Shown here in pieces: positions 9,356-16,874 of a stretch of 64,000 nt of DNA (the first letter of the stretch is position 1; each line of letters opens with the position of its first letter). The notes under the pieces were generated by a model, which saw only the letters and a program-made list of their open reading frames with translations, searched no databases and was not told where the DNA came from. The DNA is taken from positions 1 through 64,000 of the forward strand of contig NZ_NRRW01000014.1 of the NCBI RefSeq assembly GCF_016583835.1, given 5' to 3'. This DNA is from Thiococcus pfennigii (GTDB lineage Bacteria; Pseudomonadota; Gammaproteobacteria; Chromatiales; Chromatiaceae). The position numbers were made by a program, and so were the translations under genes.

Positions 9356-10137
9356 ACGACGCCCCGGCCCGAATCCGGCGCATCGCGGTCGCGCTCGATG
9401 CCTCGCCGCACAGCCTGCGGGGTCTCGCCCTCGCGGCGCACATCGCCGCTGCCTTGGGCGCCGAGATCGAGGGGGTCTTCATCGAGGACACCGAGCTCTT
9501 GCGCTCGGCCGGCCTGCCCTTCCTGCGCGAGGTCCGGGTCACCACCCTGGGCGAGAGCACGCTCGACGCCGCGCGCCTGGAACGGGAGTTGCGCGCCGGC
9601 GCGCGGCGGATGCGGACGCAACTGGAGCGCTCGGCCGCCGAGCTCGGCATCGCCTGGTCGTTCCGCGTCTGGCGCGGCGACCTGGCCGCCGAAATCCTCG
9701 CCGCGGCCGTCGACGCCGAGCTCTTCGCGCTGGCGCGCATCGGCCGCTTCGCCCCACTGCGCCGGCCCAGGCCGCCGCGGGCCGCCGGCACCCTGATCGG
9801 CGTCCTCGTCGAGCACCACCCGGCGGCAAGCCGGGCGCTGGCCACCGCGATCGCACTCGGCCGACGGGGCACGGCGAACCTGATCGTGGTCCTCCAGGCC
9901 GCCGACGTCGACGAACTCGAATCGCTCCGCGCTCAGACCCTCGCCGAGCTCGGCGACCTCGGCGCCGACACGCGGCTGATCGCCTGCGACGCCGATGCCG
10001 CCGCGGCCCTGCCCGCGATCGTCGCGCGCACCGGCATCGACCTGCTGCTCCTCGACGCCGCCAGCGGGCTCTTGGCCCGACCATCCCTTTGGACCAGCCT
10101 CGAGGCACTCGACTGCCCGGTCTTGATCGGGCGCTGA
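9352..10137 (+). CDS. Universal stress protein family protein
   Basis: A 261-residue protein. The N-terminus (IRRIAVALDASPHSLRGLAL) fits the beta1-alpha1 unit of UspA-like domains. A second, weaker repeat follows from about residue 145 and ends LEALDCPVLIGR, as many Usp domains do. The canonical ATP-binding GxxGxxS is not clearly present, so nucleotide binding is doubtful. Its ATG overlaps the protease stop (ATGA at 9352-9355), implying coupled synthesis. A stress or quality-control link is inferred from the pairing. Confidence 0.65.
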   Translation: MNDAPARIRRIAVALDASPHSLRGLALAAHIAAALGAEIEGVFIEDTELLRSAGLPFLREVRVTTLGESTLDAARLERELRAGARRMRTQLERSAAELGIAWSFRVWRGDLAAEILAAAVDAELFALARIGRFAPLRRPRPPRAAGTLIGVLVEHHPAASRALATAIALGRRGTANLIVVLQAADVDELESLRAQTLAELGDLGADTRLIACDADAAAALPAIVARTGIDLLLLDAASGLLARPSLWTSLEALDCPVLIGR

Positions 10138-10690
10138 GGGTCGCGCCCGGGAACTCGGCTCGGGAGGTCGGGAGGCATGACCTCGCAGACGCCGAGGTCG
10201 CACGAACGCCAAGGGAAGCGGCTGGAGCGAGGGAACCAACATGATGCCGAGGATCAGGCCGTCGCGGGCAGCAGGATATCGATCTCGAAGGGGCCTGGAG
10301 ACGCTGGCCGAGTCCTGCGCCCCGTGACACCCGACACCGCAGAAAGCCCTTTCTCGGCGAACACCGCTTCAGACGCGGCCATCACCAAGATCACCTTCGA
10401 CAGGTTGAAGTTCGCCCGCTCACCTGGAAAAGGGGCCAGGGTTCAAGATCTCGATCCGCCGGGCGGACGATTCAATAACGACCGGTAGATCCTCTCGGAA
10501 CAAAAAAACGCGACACACGCGATAAGGCTGAATAGACACAGGAGCATTTGCTGTATCGTCGCAACCTTCGTGTATTTCGTGGTTTCTTGTCGTCCTCGCC
10601 CTCGTCTCCGGCATGCCGCTGGCGCTCCGCACCCCGGGCTCCGGGCCTCGCACCTCGGACATCTTCAAGGCATGAAGGGCCTCATGCCGC
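10138..10690. other. 553-bp stretch without an intact gene
   Basis: No complete gene is recognisable. On the minus strand around 10300-10420 a short frame reads like part of a TetR-type helix (MAASEAVFAEKGLSA), but nothing completes the domain, so it may be decay or chance. The stretch 10550-10600 resembles intergenic filler often mispredicted as protein. A motif at 10428-10469 recurs inverted at 13185-13226. Confidence 0.4.
10428..10469. repeat. Inverted-repeat motif, left copy
   Basis: AAGGGGCCAGGGTTCAAG followed by TCGATCCGCCGGGCGG. The reverse complement of 13185-13226 carries the same blocks (AAGGGGCCAGGGT, CAAG, TCGATC, CGGGCGG) with small gaps. The two copies bracket about 2.7 kb holding the coiled-coil gene pair. 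Similar short motifs border elements moved by REP-associated transposases, but no transposase is present here. Confidence 0.45.
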
Positions 10691-11209
10691 TCATCGGCCG
10701 CGCGAACTGGCCATATTCTCTCGCATCACGGACACGCCGCCGGCCATGGCCCCCACCCGCTGGTCGATGATGCCCATGCCGTAGGCGACCTCCTGCATGC
10801 TCTGCTGGATCTGGTCCATGTCCACCGCGATGCCGTCCATGTTGGCGCGCACCGCGGGCATGGTGTCCGCGAGCGAGCCCATGTGGGCATCGATGCGATC
10901 CATGTGCTCCATGTGGCCCTCGAAGGCCTGCATGTGCAGGGTGATGATCGCCATGTCGGCGTCCACGTTGACCAGATGGGCGTGCATGGACTCCATGTTG
11001 CTCACGATGCCGTTGAAGTCCTGGTACAGGACGCGGACGTAGTAGACGTTGAACACCGCCAGGATCACCAGCAGGATGGAGGTGATGACGATCACCGTGT
11101 CGGTGATGCGGAAGTGGCGTAAGCGCTGGTCGAGGTGGTACTGGGTCTCCCGCCCCAGGCCGGCGATCACGTCGACGACCGCGCGTCTGGGGTCTTCGCG
11201 CTGGGGCAT
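10691..11209 (-). CDS. Membrane-anchored coiled-coil protein with methionine heptads (second of pair)
   Basis: A 172-residue protein I do not recognise. One transmembrane helix (about 38-57, ITDTVIVITSILLVILAVF) follows a basic N-terminus, so the C-terminal part is probably periplasmic. From residue 81 it is built of heptads, each ending in Met (AIITLHM, QAFEGHM, then EHM, DRIDAHM, GSLADTM, PAVRANM, DGIAVDM, DQIQQSM, QEVAYGM). The third residue of each is hydrophobic, giving a 3-4 coiled-coil core in which one position is always Met. Shine-Dalgarno AGGAGG precedes the ATG. It lies 12 bases after its paralogue and is surely co-transcribed. Homologues may carry unhelpful translation-factor labels; nothing supports that function. 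Confidence 0.75.
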   Translation of the reverse strand: MPQREDPRRAVVDVIAGLGRETQYHLDQRLRHFRITDTVIVITSILLVILAVFNVYYVRVLYQDFNGIVSNMESMHAHLVNVDADMAIITLHMQAFEGHMEHMDRIDAHMGSLADTMPAVRANMDGIAVDMDQIQQSMQEVAYGMGIIDQRVGAMAGGVSVMRENMASSRGR

Positions 11210-11221
11210 GGTCGCGCCCTC

Positions 11222-11803
11222 CTACGGGAAGGGAATCATACGGTTCATGGTCCGGGCGGGGCGGGAGATGTCGATCATCTGCCCGCTCATCGTCTGGACC
11301 TCCAGGTTCATCAGGTCCATGTTGACCGAGATGTTGCGCACGTTGGTGCGCACCGCGGACAGGGCCATGTCGATGTCGTCCACGCTGCCGTGCATCGCAT
11401 CCATGTCGCGGCGGATGCTGGTCATCTCTCGGTCCATCAGGGCCATTCGCGCCTCGACCGAGGAGAGCAGGGCGACGCGCTGCTCCATGGAGCCCATGTG
11501 GCCCTCGATGCGGTGCATCTGGTCCGACACCGAGATGAAGTGCTTGTTCATCTCCGCCACCACGCCGGAGATGCGGGTGATCTGGGAGCTCAGCGTCAGG
11601 AGCAGGACCAGGATGGAGACGGCGATCAGGCCGAGGACGATGATGCCGGCCTGGATACTGTAGTTCAGCCGGTCGCCGAGCCGGTTCTTGATGTCGATCT
11701 GGCTGAGGATGATGCCCTCGAACGAGCTCAAGGCCCGCCGGAACTGCTGCTGGAGGATGATGTCGTCCTCCGGCATCTTCGACGACCGCGTTTCCTCTGC
11801 CAT
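11222..11803 (-). CDS. Membrane-anchored coiled-coil protein (first of pair)
   Basis: A 193-residue paralogue of the following gene. An N-terminal cytoplasmic stretch of about 48 residues is followed by a transmembrane helix (about 49-71) and a long heptad region (HRIEGHM, GSMEQRV, ALLSSVE, then ARM, ALMDREM, TSIRRDM, DAMHGSV and so on to QTMSGQM). The third and seventh positions are hydrophobic and rich in Met. Both paralogues carry a three-residue insertion (ARM here, EHM in the partner). GAGGAG lies a little far upstream of the ATG. Function unknown; a hetero-oligomeric envelope stalk is a guess. A 53-bp piece of this gene recurs at 14117-14169. Confidence 0.75.
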   Translation of the reverse strand: MAEETRSSKMPEDDIILQQQFRRALSSFEGIILSQIDIKNRLGDRLNYSIQAGIIVLGLIAVSILVLLLTLSSQITRISGVVAEMNKHFISVSDQMHRIEGHMGSMEQRVALLSSVEARMALMDREMTSIRRDMDAMHGSVDDIDMALSAVRTNVRNISVNMDLMNLEVQTMSGQMIDISRPARTMNRMIPFP

Positions 11804-12095
11804 CTAGACGACTTCTCCTCGGTGACCCGTCTCACTGTCGTGCTCGGCCGGGTCGTGCTCGGCCGGCGTTTGGCCGATAAGCGAAGTGTAGAGGATACCG
11901 CCCCGGGCGTGCGGGAGGCTTGCTCGTTTTTCTGAGGCGACGTCGATGATCGGCCATCCCGGTCGAGATCGGCACGCGGGCCGAGTGGCGCGATGCTCGG
12001 ACCGCTTCAGGACAGCCGGCAGCGGAAGTCCTCGAAGCCGAAGCGCCTGATGATCCGCAGCGCGTCCGTCTCGGAATTCCAGCTGTTCATAAGTC

Positions 12096-12350
12096 TTGAA
12101 GGATTGCCCGGATCGCAATTTTTCAAGGTCCCCTCAGGATTTCGAGGCCCGCTCGGAGGCCAAGTACGAAGGGCAGCGCGTCGACGGCACCCATGCCGTT
12201 AACGGCACCATCTACCTCGAGACCCGCAGCGAGGACTTTCAGTGCTCTTACAACCCGGCCGGCGACACGATGGTGGACTTCTACGCCGAGGGCAAGTCCC
12301 AGCCGACCTTCGTCAAGGGCGGCGGCAGCCCGCACATGAGGGCACCTTGA
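12096..12350 (+). pseudogene. Fragment of a conserved hypothetical protein
   Basis: The frame contains KYEGQRVDGTHAVNGTIYLE and then DFQCSYNPAGDTMVDFYAEG, which looks like a genuine small beta-rich domain of a secreted or lipid-anchored protein. No signal peptide precedes it and the frame ends soon after GGGSPHM. I read it as a piece of a decayed gene rather than an 84-residue protein. Just upstream (about 12000-12090, minus strand) another frame resembles the end of a protein (RRFGFEDFRCRLS), also without a body. Confidence 0.4.
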
Positions 12351-12447
12351 GTCGCTGAGGACGCGCCCCGGCAACGCCCGCAACACCGGGCGCGACTTGC
12401 CCGTCTATCGCAAGTACCGCCTCGGCGACAAGGGCGTGATCTTCGAC

Positions 12448-12981
12448 TTGCCGAACGAGACCATCCGCGTCTACCGCTCTGTCTATCTCGCGCTTGCCGT
12501 CGGGATGCCGCTTGCGGGGTGCGCAGATCAGGTCGGCGAGTACCTGCCGGTATCGGCCATCGCTCAGGGCCGCTTCGTCACCGACCAAGCGGCGCTGGCC
12601 GAGTGGCGCGGACAAGAGGTCCACCTCTGGGGCTTCGTCGACCAGGGCAACCTCTACGGGGACGCGGACGCCAAGCGGGTCCTCGGCGAGTGGTGGAGCG
12701 GGGACGGACCGGACCCCGATCACTGGCGCTTCGACCTCAAGGCGCAGGCCGATGATCCGGTGGGACGCTCGTTGCCGGTGCTCGTCCCCAACGATGCGGG
12801 GCGGGAGGACCTCCTCGAACGCTTCGTGGCCGATGCGCGTGCGCGCAGGGCCACGAAGATCTTCCTGACGGGCAGGCTGTTCACGTACCTTGCGCCCACG
12901 CAGATCCTCGACCGAACTGGCCTATACCTCGAGCTGCGCGCATCCGACGACATCCGGCTCGATCCACCGAACGCCAATTGA
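12448..12981 (+). CDS. Putative lipoprotein with OB-like domain
   Basis: Unrecognised protein of 177 residues if it starts at the TTG at 12448. That start gives a short N-terminus and a lipobox-like SVYLALAVGMPLAGC, predicting lipidation. A longer reading from TTG 12397 buries the signal, and a GTG at 12438 is not in this frame's natural position for a signal either. The body (EVHLWGFVDQGNLYG ... KIFLTGRLFTYLAP) resembles an OB-fold strand pattern. The start codon is uncertain and the gene sits in a decayed zone, so it may be a promoterless remnant. Confidence 0.45.
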   Translation: MPNETIRVYRSVYLALAVGMPLAGCADQVGEYLPVSAIAQGRFVTDQAALAEWRGQEVHLWGFVDQGNLYGDADAKRVLGEWWSGDGPDPDHWRFDLKAQADDPVGRSLPVLVPNDAGREDLLERFVADARARRATKIFLTGRLFTYLAPTQILDRTGLYLELRASDDIRLDPPNAN

Positions 12982-13402
12982 GAAGCGGACGGCGCAGGCA
13001 TCGGACTGAACGATATGCCCTTCCCTGCCACAGGAAGGGGTATTGACCTGCCCGAGCGATGTCGGCCGCTGGCCGACTCCAAGCCCCTGAGAAGACGCTC
13101 GGCCGAACCCCTCAGCTGAACGTCGGGACCTGTCAAGGGTTATCCGAGCATGGTTGTGTTCGCGACGGCTAAGGGACGTCAAGCGGCCGCCCGACAGATC
13201 GAAGTACTTGACCCTGGCCCCTTATACCCCACGAAGAAGGCGCCGGCTTCGCTCGGATCATCGAGCGGCTCGTCGCGGAAAGCGGGAAAGCAGACATGGC
13301 AGTCGACCGGGCGGTGCCGTCGGACACCAAGGATTGGAACGCGGCTCTGTGCGCGAGGGCTCCGACCTCGGCTCCCATGCAGCGAGGGGGGAGAGGCCGA
13401 GC
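12982..13402. other. 421-bp stretch without a gene
   Basis: No coding frame is convincing. It contains a small hairpin (CCTTCCCTGCCACAGGAAGG near 13020-13040) after the lipoprotein gene and the inverted-repeat motif at 13185-13226. Confidence 0.4.
13185..13226. repeat. Inverted-repeat motif, right copy
   Basis: Reads CGGCCGCCCGACAGATCGA then AGTACTTGACCCTGGCCCCT. Its reverse complement aligns with 10428-10469 in several exact blocks of 6-13 bases separated by small gaps. Confidence 0.45.
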
Positions 13403-13726
13403 CTAATCCGTCTCGATCCCCAACAGGTCCCACCAGTCCCGCGAGCCGTGCAGTACCCGAACCACGGAGATCCCGTCCGTGCGCGGCAGATAGAAGATCA
13501 GATAGCCCCTGAAGTCTCGGACCGGCCACTTCCTCATCCCGGCCAGGGCGGGATCATGTGTCCGAATCTGGGAGCCCATCATCGGCTGCTTGGCCAAGAC
13601 CTCGAAGCTGGACCGGGCACTGTCCAGAAATCGCTCGGCGGTGTCCTGCCCGGCCATCTCGGCCAGATAGACGAAGTGCTCGACCAGATCCCGCCGTGCC
13701 GTCGCCCGCCGATAGACCCGGCCCAT
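13403..13726 (-). CDS. ParE/RelE-family toxin
   Basis: A 107-residue type II toxin-antitoxin toxin of the ParE/RelE superfamily. It shows the usual pattern: an N-terminal two-helix hairpin (LVEHFVYLAEMAGQDTAERFLD), then MGSQIRTHDP, and the beta-sheet end MRKWPVRDFRGYLIFYLP ... VVRVLHGSRDW. ParE toxins poison gyrase and RelE toxins cleave mRNA; the ParD-type partner favours ParE. The start overlaps the antitoxin stop by one base (TGATG), the standard coupled order with the antitoxin first. Confidence 0.85.
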   Translation of the reverse strand: MGRVYRRATARRDLVEHFVYLAEMAGQDTAERFLDSARSSFEVLAKQPMMGSQIRTHDPALAGMRKWPVRDFRGYLIFYLPRTDGISVVRVLHGSRDWWDLLGIETD

Positions 13727-13986
13727 CAGCCTCGTTGCTTGCGCGCGGCCAGGCGGTTCGTGGCCTCCGCGCGGATCGCCGTCCAGTCCTCCGCGGCCAG
13801 TGGCGCCTCGGGACTGTTCAGCCCTTCGAGAAGCGCCGACTCCAGCGCCTCCTGAGCCTTGCGCCGCTCGTCGGCACGAATCAGCTCGCGCACGTACTCG
13901 CTCGCGCTGCTATAGCGCCCCTGGGCCACCTGCCCGTCAACGAACGCCTTGAGCGGTTCGGGCAGGGAAATGTTCATGGTCTGCAT
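13726..13986 (-). CDS. ParD-like antitoxin (ribbon-helix-helix)
   Basis: An 86-residue antitoxin. The N-terminus MQTMNISLPEPLKAFVDGQV and GRYSSASEYVRELIR form a CopG/ParD ribbon-helix-helix DNA-binding domain. The C-terminal acidic-to-basic tail should wrap the toxin. The start at 13986 is fixed by an excellent AAAAGGAGGTG just upstream; longer readings are not supported. Such antitoxins autorepress their promoter, so an operator is expected in the bases above 13990, but none was clear by eye. Confidence 0.85.
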   Translation of the reverse strand: MQTMNISLPEPLKAFVDGQVAQGRYSSASEYVRELIRADERRKAQEALESALLEGLNSPEAPLAAEDWTAIRAEATNRLAARKQRG

Positions 13987-14116
13987 CGGGCACCTCCTTT
14001 TGCCCTCAGGTTGGCACTGTCGCCAAGGGTTGGCAAGTCTTGCCATGTGACGCGGGTTTTCGGTTAGGCAGGCGTCGAAGACGGCGGCGCCCCGTACTTT
14101 CGCATGCGAAAAATCC

Positions 14117-14169
14117 CCGCCACCACGCCGGAGATGCGGGTGATCTGGGAGATCAGCGTCGGGAGCAGG
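14117..14169 (-). pseudogene. 53-bp relic of the 11222-11803 coiled-coil gene
   Basis: Positions 14117-14169 match 11554-11606 at 51 of 53 bases. On the minus strand they still encode LISQITRISGVVA, the end of the transmembrane helix and start of the coiled coil. Flanks on both sides are unrelated. It is a recent partial duplicate or the scar of a deleted third paralogue. The surrounding 13987-14464 has no other gene I can support. Confidence 0.8.
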
Positions 14170-14464
14170 TGTTGCTTCCAACATTATCTCGTCACGGATA
14201 AGATTCGCTCACCTGACTTTCGCTGATCTTTTCGCACTGCGGCACCGGCCGACAGGCGGTGCAAGGGTCCGGAATCGAGAACCATCGCTCCCGCTGACAA
14301 CAAGGGACTGAGCGGCCGCTCCGGACGCATAGCGGCCTGTCGCAGTCAACCCTGTGACTCTGGCCGGCCATTTGCTGCCGCCCAGCCGCGTTGATTCAGC
14401 GGCAGGTCGCAAGCGCACAGCGGACGCTGGAGTTGCGCTCCGCGGGCAGGTGCGAACCGCTGGA

Positions 14465-14893
14465 TCAATGAGCCTGCCAAGTCCAGGGGTTGATGACGAC
14501 AACACCCGCCGCTTCGAACGGTTGGATGTCGCGCGTCGCCACCGCGAATCCATGGGTAGCGGCGATCGCCGCGATGTAGCCGTCGGCTGGTGCGATGGCT
14601 ATGCCGGTGGCCCGCGCCCAGGCACGCAGGCGCGCATAGGACTGGGATGCAGGCTCATCGAAGGCCAGGATACGGCCAGCGAATAGAGGCACGACACGCG
14701 TTTCGAGACTGGTCTGAAGCAGTTCCCGGCGCTTGCCATCGGGCAGCACCGCAATGCCAAAGCGCAGTTCCGCGAGGCTGATCGTGGAGAGGTAAAGCGT
14801 CTCAATGGCCTGTGCATCGAACCATGCCCGCACATTCGGGTTACCTGATGCCTTCAAGGGCTCGGAAACCACGTTGGTATCGATCAGGATCAT
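14465..14893 (-). CDS. PIN-domain toxin (FitB/VapC-like)
   Basis: A 142-residue PIN-domain ribonuclease. It begins MILIDTNVVSEPLK with the first catalytic Asp at residue 5. The conserved acidic residues follow in LSTISLAELRFGIAVLP (Glu) and further on in IAPADGYIAAIAATHGFAVATRD. Family members cleave tRNA or rRNA in a metal-dependent way. The ATG overlaps the antitoxin stop (ATGA at 14890-14893). SEPLK and LAELRFGI place it near the FitB/VapC group. Confidence 0.9.
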   Translation of the reverse strand: MILIDTNVVSEPLKASGNPNVRAWFDAQAIETLYLSTISLAELRFGIAVLPDGKRRELLQTSLETRVVPLFAGRILAFDEPASQSYARLRAWARATGIAIAPADGYIAAIAATHGFAVATRDIQPFEAAGVVVINPWTWQAH

Positions 14894-15129
14894 CCCAGAT
14901 CCACCGGCTCGCCCCTTGTCCTGTCGCGTTCGATTTCCAGGTCCGCGCCACCCACTTCGCGGCCGATTTCAGCCAGCAGGGAACCGAGCTTGACCCGCTC
15001 ATCCGGTCTGACAGCACTTTCGAGGATGGCTCGGATTTCCGCCTCGGTGCTGCGGCCATGGGCCGCCGCCCGCGCCCGCAAGGCGCGATGCGTTTCTTCG
15101 GGCAGGTTACGAACAGTGAAGGATGCCAT
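14890..15129 (-). CDS. FitA-like antitoxin (ribbon-helix-helix)
   Basis: A 79-residue antitoxin. MASFTVRNLPEETHRALRAR and then HGRSTEAEIRAIL form a FitA/Arc-type ribbon-helix-helix domain, and the C-terminal tail is the toxin-binding part. It is coupled to the PIN toxin by a 4-base overlap. In gonococcal FitAB the pair binds its own promoter; the same is likely here. The bases just upstream of the start are locally AT-richer (GCACTATAGCGCAAACGATA), possibly the promoter/operator. Confidence 0.88.
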   Translation of the reverse strand: MASFTVRNLPEETHRALRARAAAHGRSTEAEIRAILESAVRPDERVKLGSLLAEIGREVGGADLEIERDRTRGEPVDLG

Positions 15130-15846
15130 GGTCTTCGGTACCCAGGTTGAGCAAGAGTGATTGCACTATAGCGCAAACGATATCACTCGTGGACAAGAGG
15201 GCTCTACCCGGCCCCAAACTGCCGTCTCGCTTCACGTTTCGGCAACGTGCGCTGGTATCTCGGCCCCGCGTGCCGCCCCAACGTCACTCCTCTGCAGTCC
15301 CTCTTCCATTTCCTCGCGCCCTTCACGGCCACGCCTAGTGCCATGTCCGTTGTCGAACCCTCAGCTGTCGCTCGGAGCCGTCGGCTCAGCGACAGCAACG
15401 GGTCGTAAGCACGCGCCTAGGCTCAGGGTCGTGGGTGACCGCAAAGCGCGTTTACCGGACGCTCAGGTCCGATGAGTCAGTGACGGGAATTGGCCGGTTG
15501 CTGCCCTTCGGGTAACCACCGGCTAGGAGATCCATGTGACATCAACCATCAATCATCATGGCGCACGAATCCACTAGGGGTAGTCACGATCCGCTCAGGC
15601 ACGCCTTCGGTATATCTGGCGTTCTCCAAGGCTGGACGAAAGCCGCGCATGCTGAGCTTTCAGGGACATGGTTTCCCTACCCCGCCGCCGTCCCGAGTTC
15701 GATTGGCGTTAGCCCGACATCCTCGTCAGTGAGATCCTCATCGACGGGGACGACGCAATGCTTCGCGGAAGCCGTGACCGCTCGGTCGGGGCGGGCGATG
15801 GCCGAGGGGAATCGGATCGGTTCAGGCGCCCGTCTTCCTCGGTGAA
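15130..15846. other. 717-bp gene-free stretch beside tRNA-Arg
   Basis: No complete gene is recognised. A minus-strand frame just left of the tRNA reads VVPVDEDLTDEDVGLTPIEL, possibly the end of a lost protein. The base composition is more mixed and lower in GC than the flanking housekeeping genes. This is the side on which an element integrating at the tRNA 3' end would lie. No second copy of the tRNA 3' end was found by eye. Confidence 0.4.
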
Positions 15847-15923
<77 letters not shown>

Positions 15924-16149
15924 GGCTGAGGTCTGCGCGGCGCGCGGGGCGGTGCGACGGGGAGGCCATCGGTCGACGGGCCGTCGCGCAGCGCGTGGGC
16001 ATCAGTATATGCCAGGAGCCGCGACCGGTCACGGCAGGGCGGCGGCAGGCCAGGGCCGAGCCGTGCTCCGCCCTTGTCGCGAGGGGCCTGGACGGTTGAC
16101 GGGGGATCCTCGGCGGGGTGCGCTGGCGACCCCGCCTCGCAGCGTGTGG

Positions 16150-16196
16150 GGGCCGGCTTGCCGGCGATCGCCCGCAAGCGGGCTCCTACCCGCGCC
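16150..16196. repeat. REP-like palindrome
   Basis: GGCCGGCTTGCCGGCGATCG is followed by CCCGCAAGCGGGCTCCTACC, two short palindromes including CCCGCAAGCGGG (16171-16182). The form GTAGGAGCCCGCTTGCGGGC is a common repetitive extragenic palindrome in gammaproteobacteria. It lies in the 15924-16420 gap, which otherwise holds no gene. Confidence 0.6.
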
Positions 16197-16316
16197 GGCG
16201 AGGCCTGCCGAGTCCGCCGGCACACCTCGTCTGCGTTCTCCCGCAGATCAGAATGGATCCGCACTGGACGGCCGGCGCTTGTTGCGAATCCGCATTGCCG
16301 CCGGCGGGCACACGCA

Positions 16317-16329
16317 GATAATCGTTATC
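16317..16329. promoter_or_regulatory. Candidate Fur-type box
   Basis: GATAATCGTTATC has the 6-1-6 layout of a Fur site (GATAAT, one base, then the inverse with one mismatch). It lies 92 bases upstream of the 16421 gene. The iron-regulation call is inference from this motif alone. Confidence 0.35.
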
Positions 16330-16420
16330 AATCCCAAACCCTACCTCCGGCCTCGGTCTCGGCCACCGCGCGATCGCCCGCGCCAGTGCCGGCCGGCCCA
16401 TCGCAAGAAGGTCGTACACC

Positions 16421-16852
16421 ATGGATCGATTCACGCGCAACTATACGATCGCCCTCGGGGCGATCGTCGTCGGCCTGCTCCTGTTCTGGCTGTTATCGAG
16501 CTGGAATCCGCGTGTCGGCGAGCTCAACAAGGTCCTCGCCGCCGACGCCGAACTCGCCACCTATCCCTATCCGTTTCGGGTCGTGGACTTCGACGACGGC
16601 GTGGCGACCCTCTCCAGCCCCCGCTCGTTCGATCTGCCGGCGATCACCTTCCTCGGCGTGATCGAGCCGTCGCTCGCGAACAAGGCCCAGGACGACCCGG
16701 CGATGATCGCCGCCCAGAACCGGCTGATCCATCACCAGAAACGCGCCCAGGCACTGGTCGAGGGACAGCCCGATGTCGCCAGCGTGCGCTGGGAGCTCGA
16801 TCGCAACTGGTATGTCCAGCGGGGGATCGATATCGCCTCCCTGTTGCGCTGA
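16421..16852 (+). CDS. Hypothetical protein with N-terminal membrane anchor
   Basis: A 143-residue protein, not recognised. One transmembrane helix (about 10-27, ALGAIVVGLLLFWLLSSW) is followed by a soluble, probably periplasmic domain with no cysteines. That domain contains a beta-like segment (YPFRVVDFDDGVATLSSPRS) and a helical segment rich in Gln, Arg and Ala. It ends VRWELDRNWYVQRGIDIASL. A candidate Fur box lies upstream, and DAHP synthase follows on the opposite strand, converging. Confidence 0.6.
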   Translation: MDRFTRNYTIALGAIVVGLLLFWLLSSWNPRVGELNKVLAADAELATYPYPFRVVDFDDGVATLSSPRSFDLPAITFLGVIEPSLANKAQDDPAMIAAQNRLIHHQKRAQALVEGQPDVASVRWELDRNWYVQRGIDIASLLR

Positions 16853-16874
16853 CCGCGACAGGGGCGGGCGTGGC

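Noticed and set aside
10420-10668. Small open frame reading NHEIHEG
   Set aside because: This kind of sequence comes from recurrent intergenic filler and is widely mispredicted; no ribosome binding site or conserved domain.
14209-14553. Arg/Ser-rich frame between the toxin-antitoxin modules
   Set aside because: Overlaps the PIN toxin gene in another frame and has composition expected of non-coding DNA.
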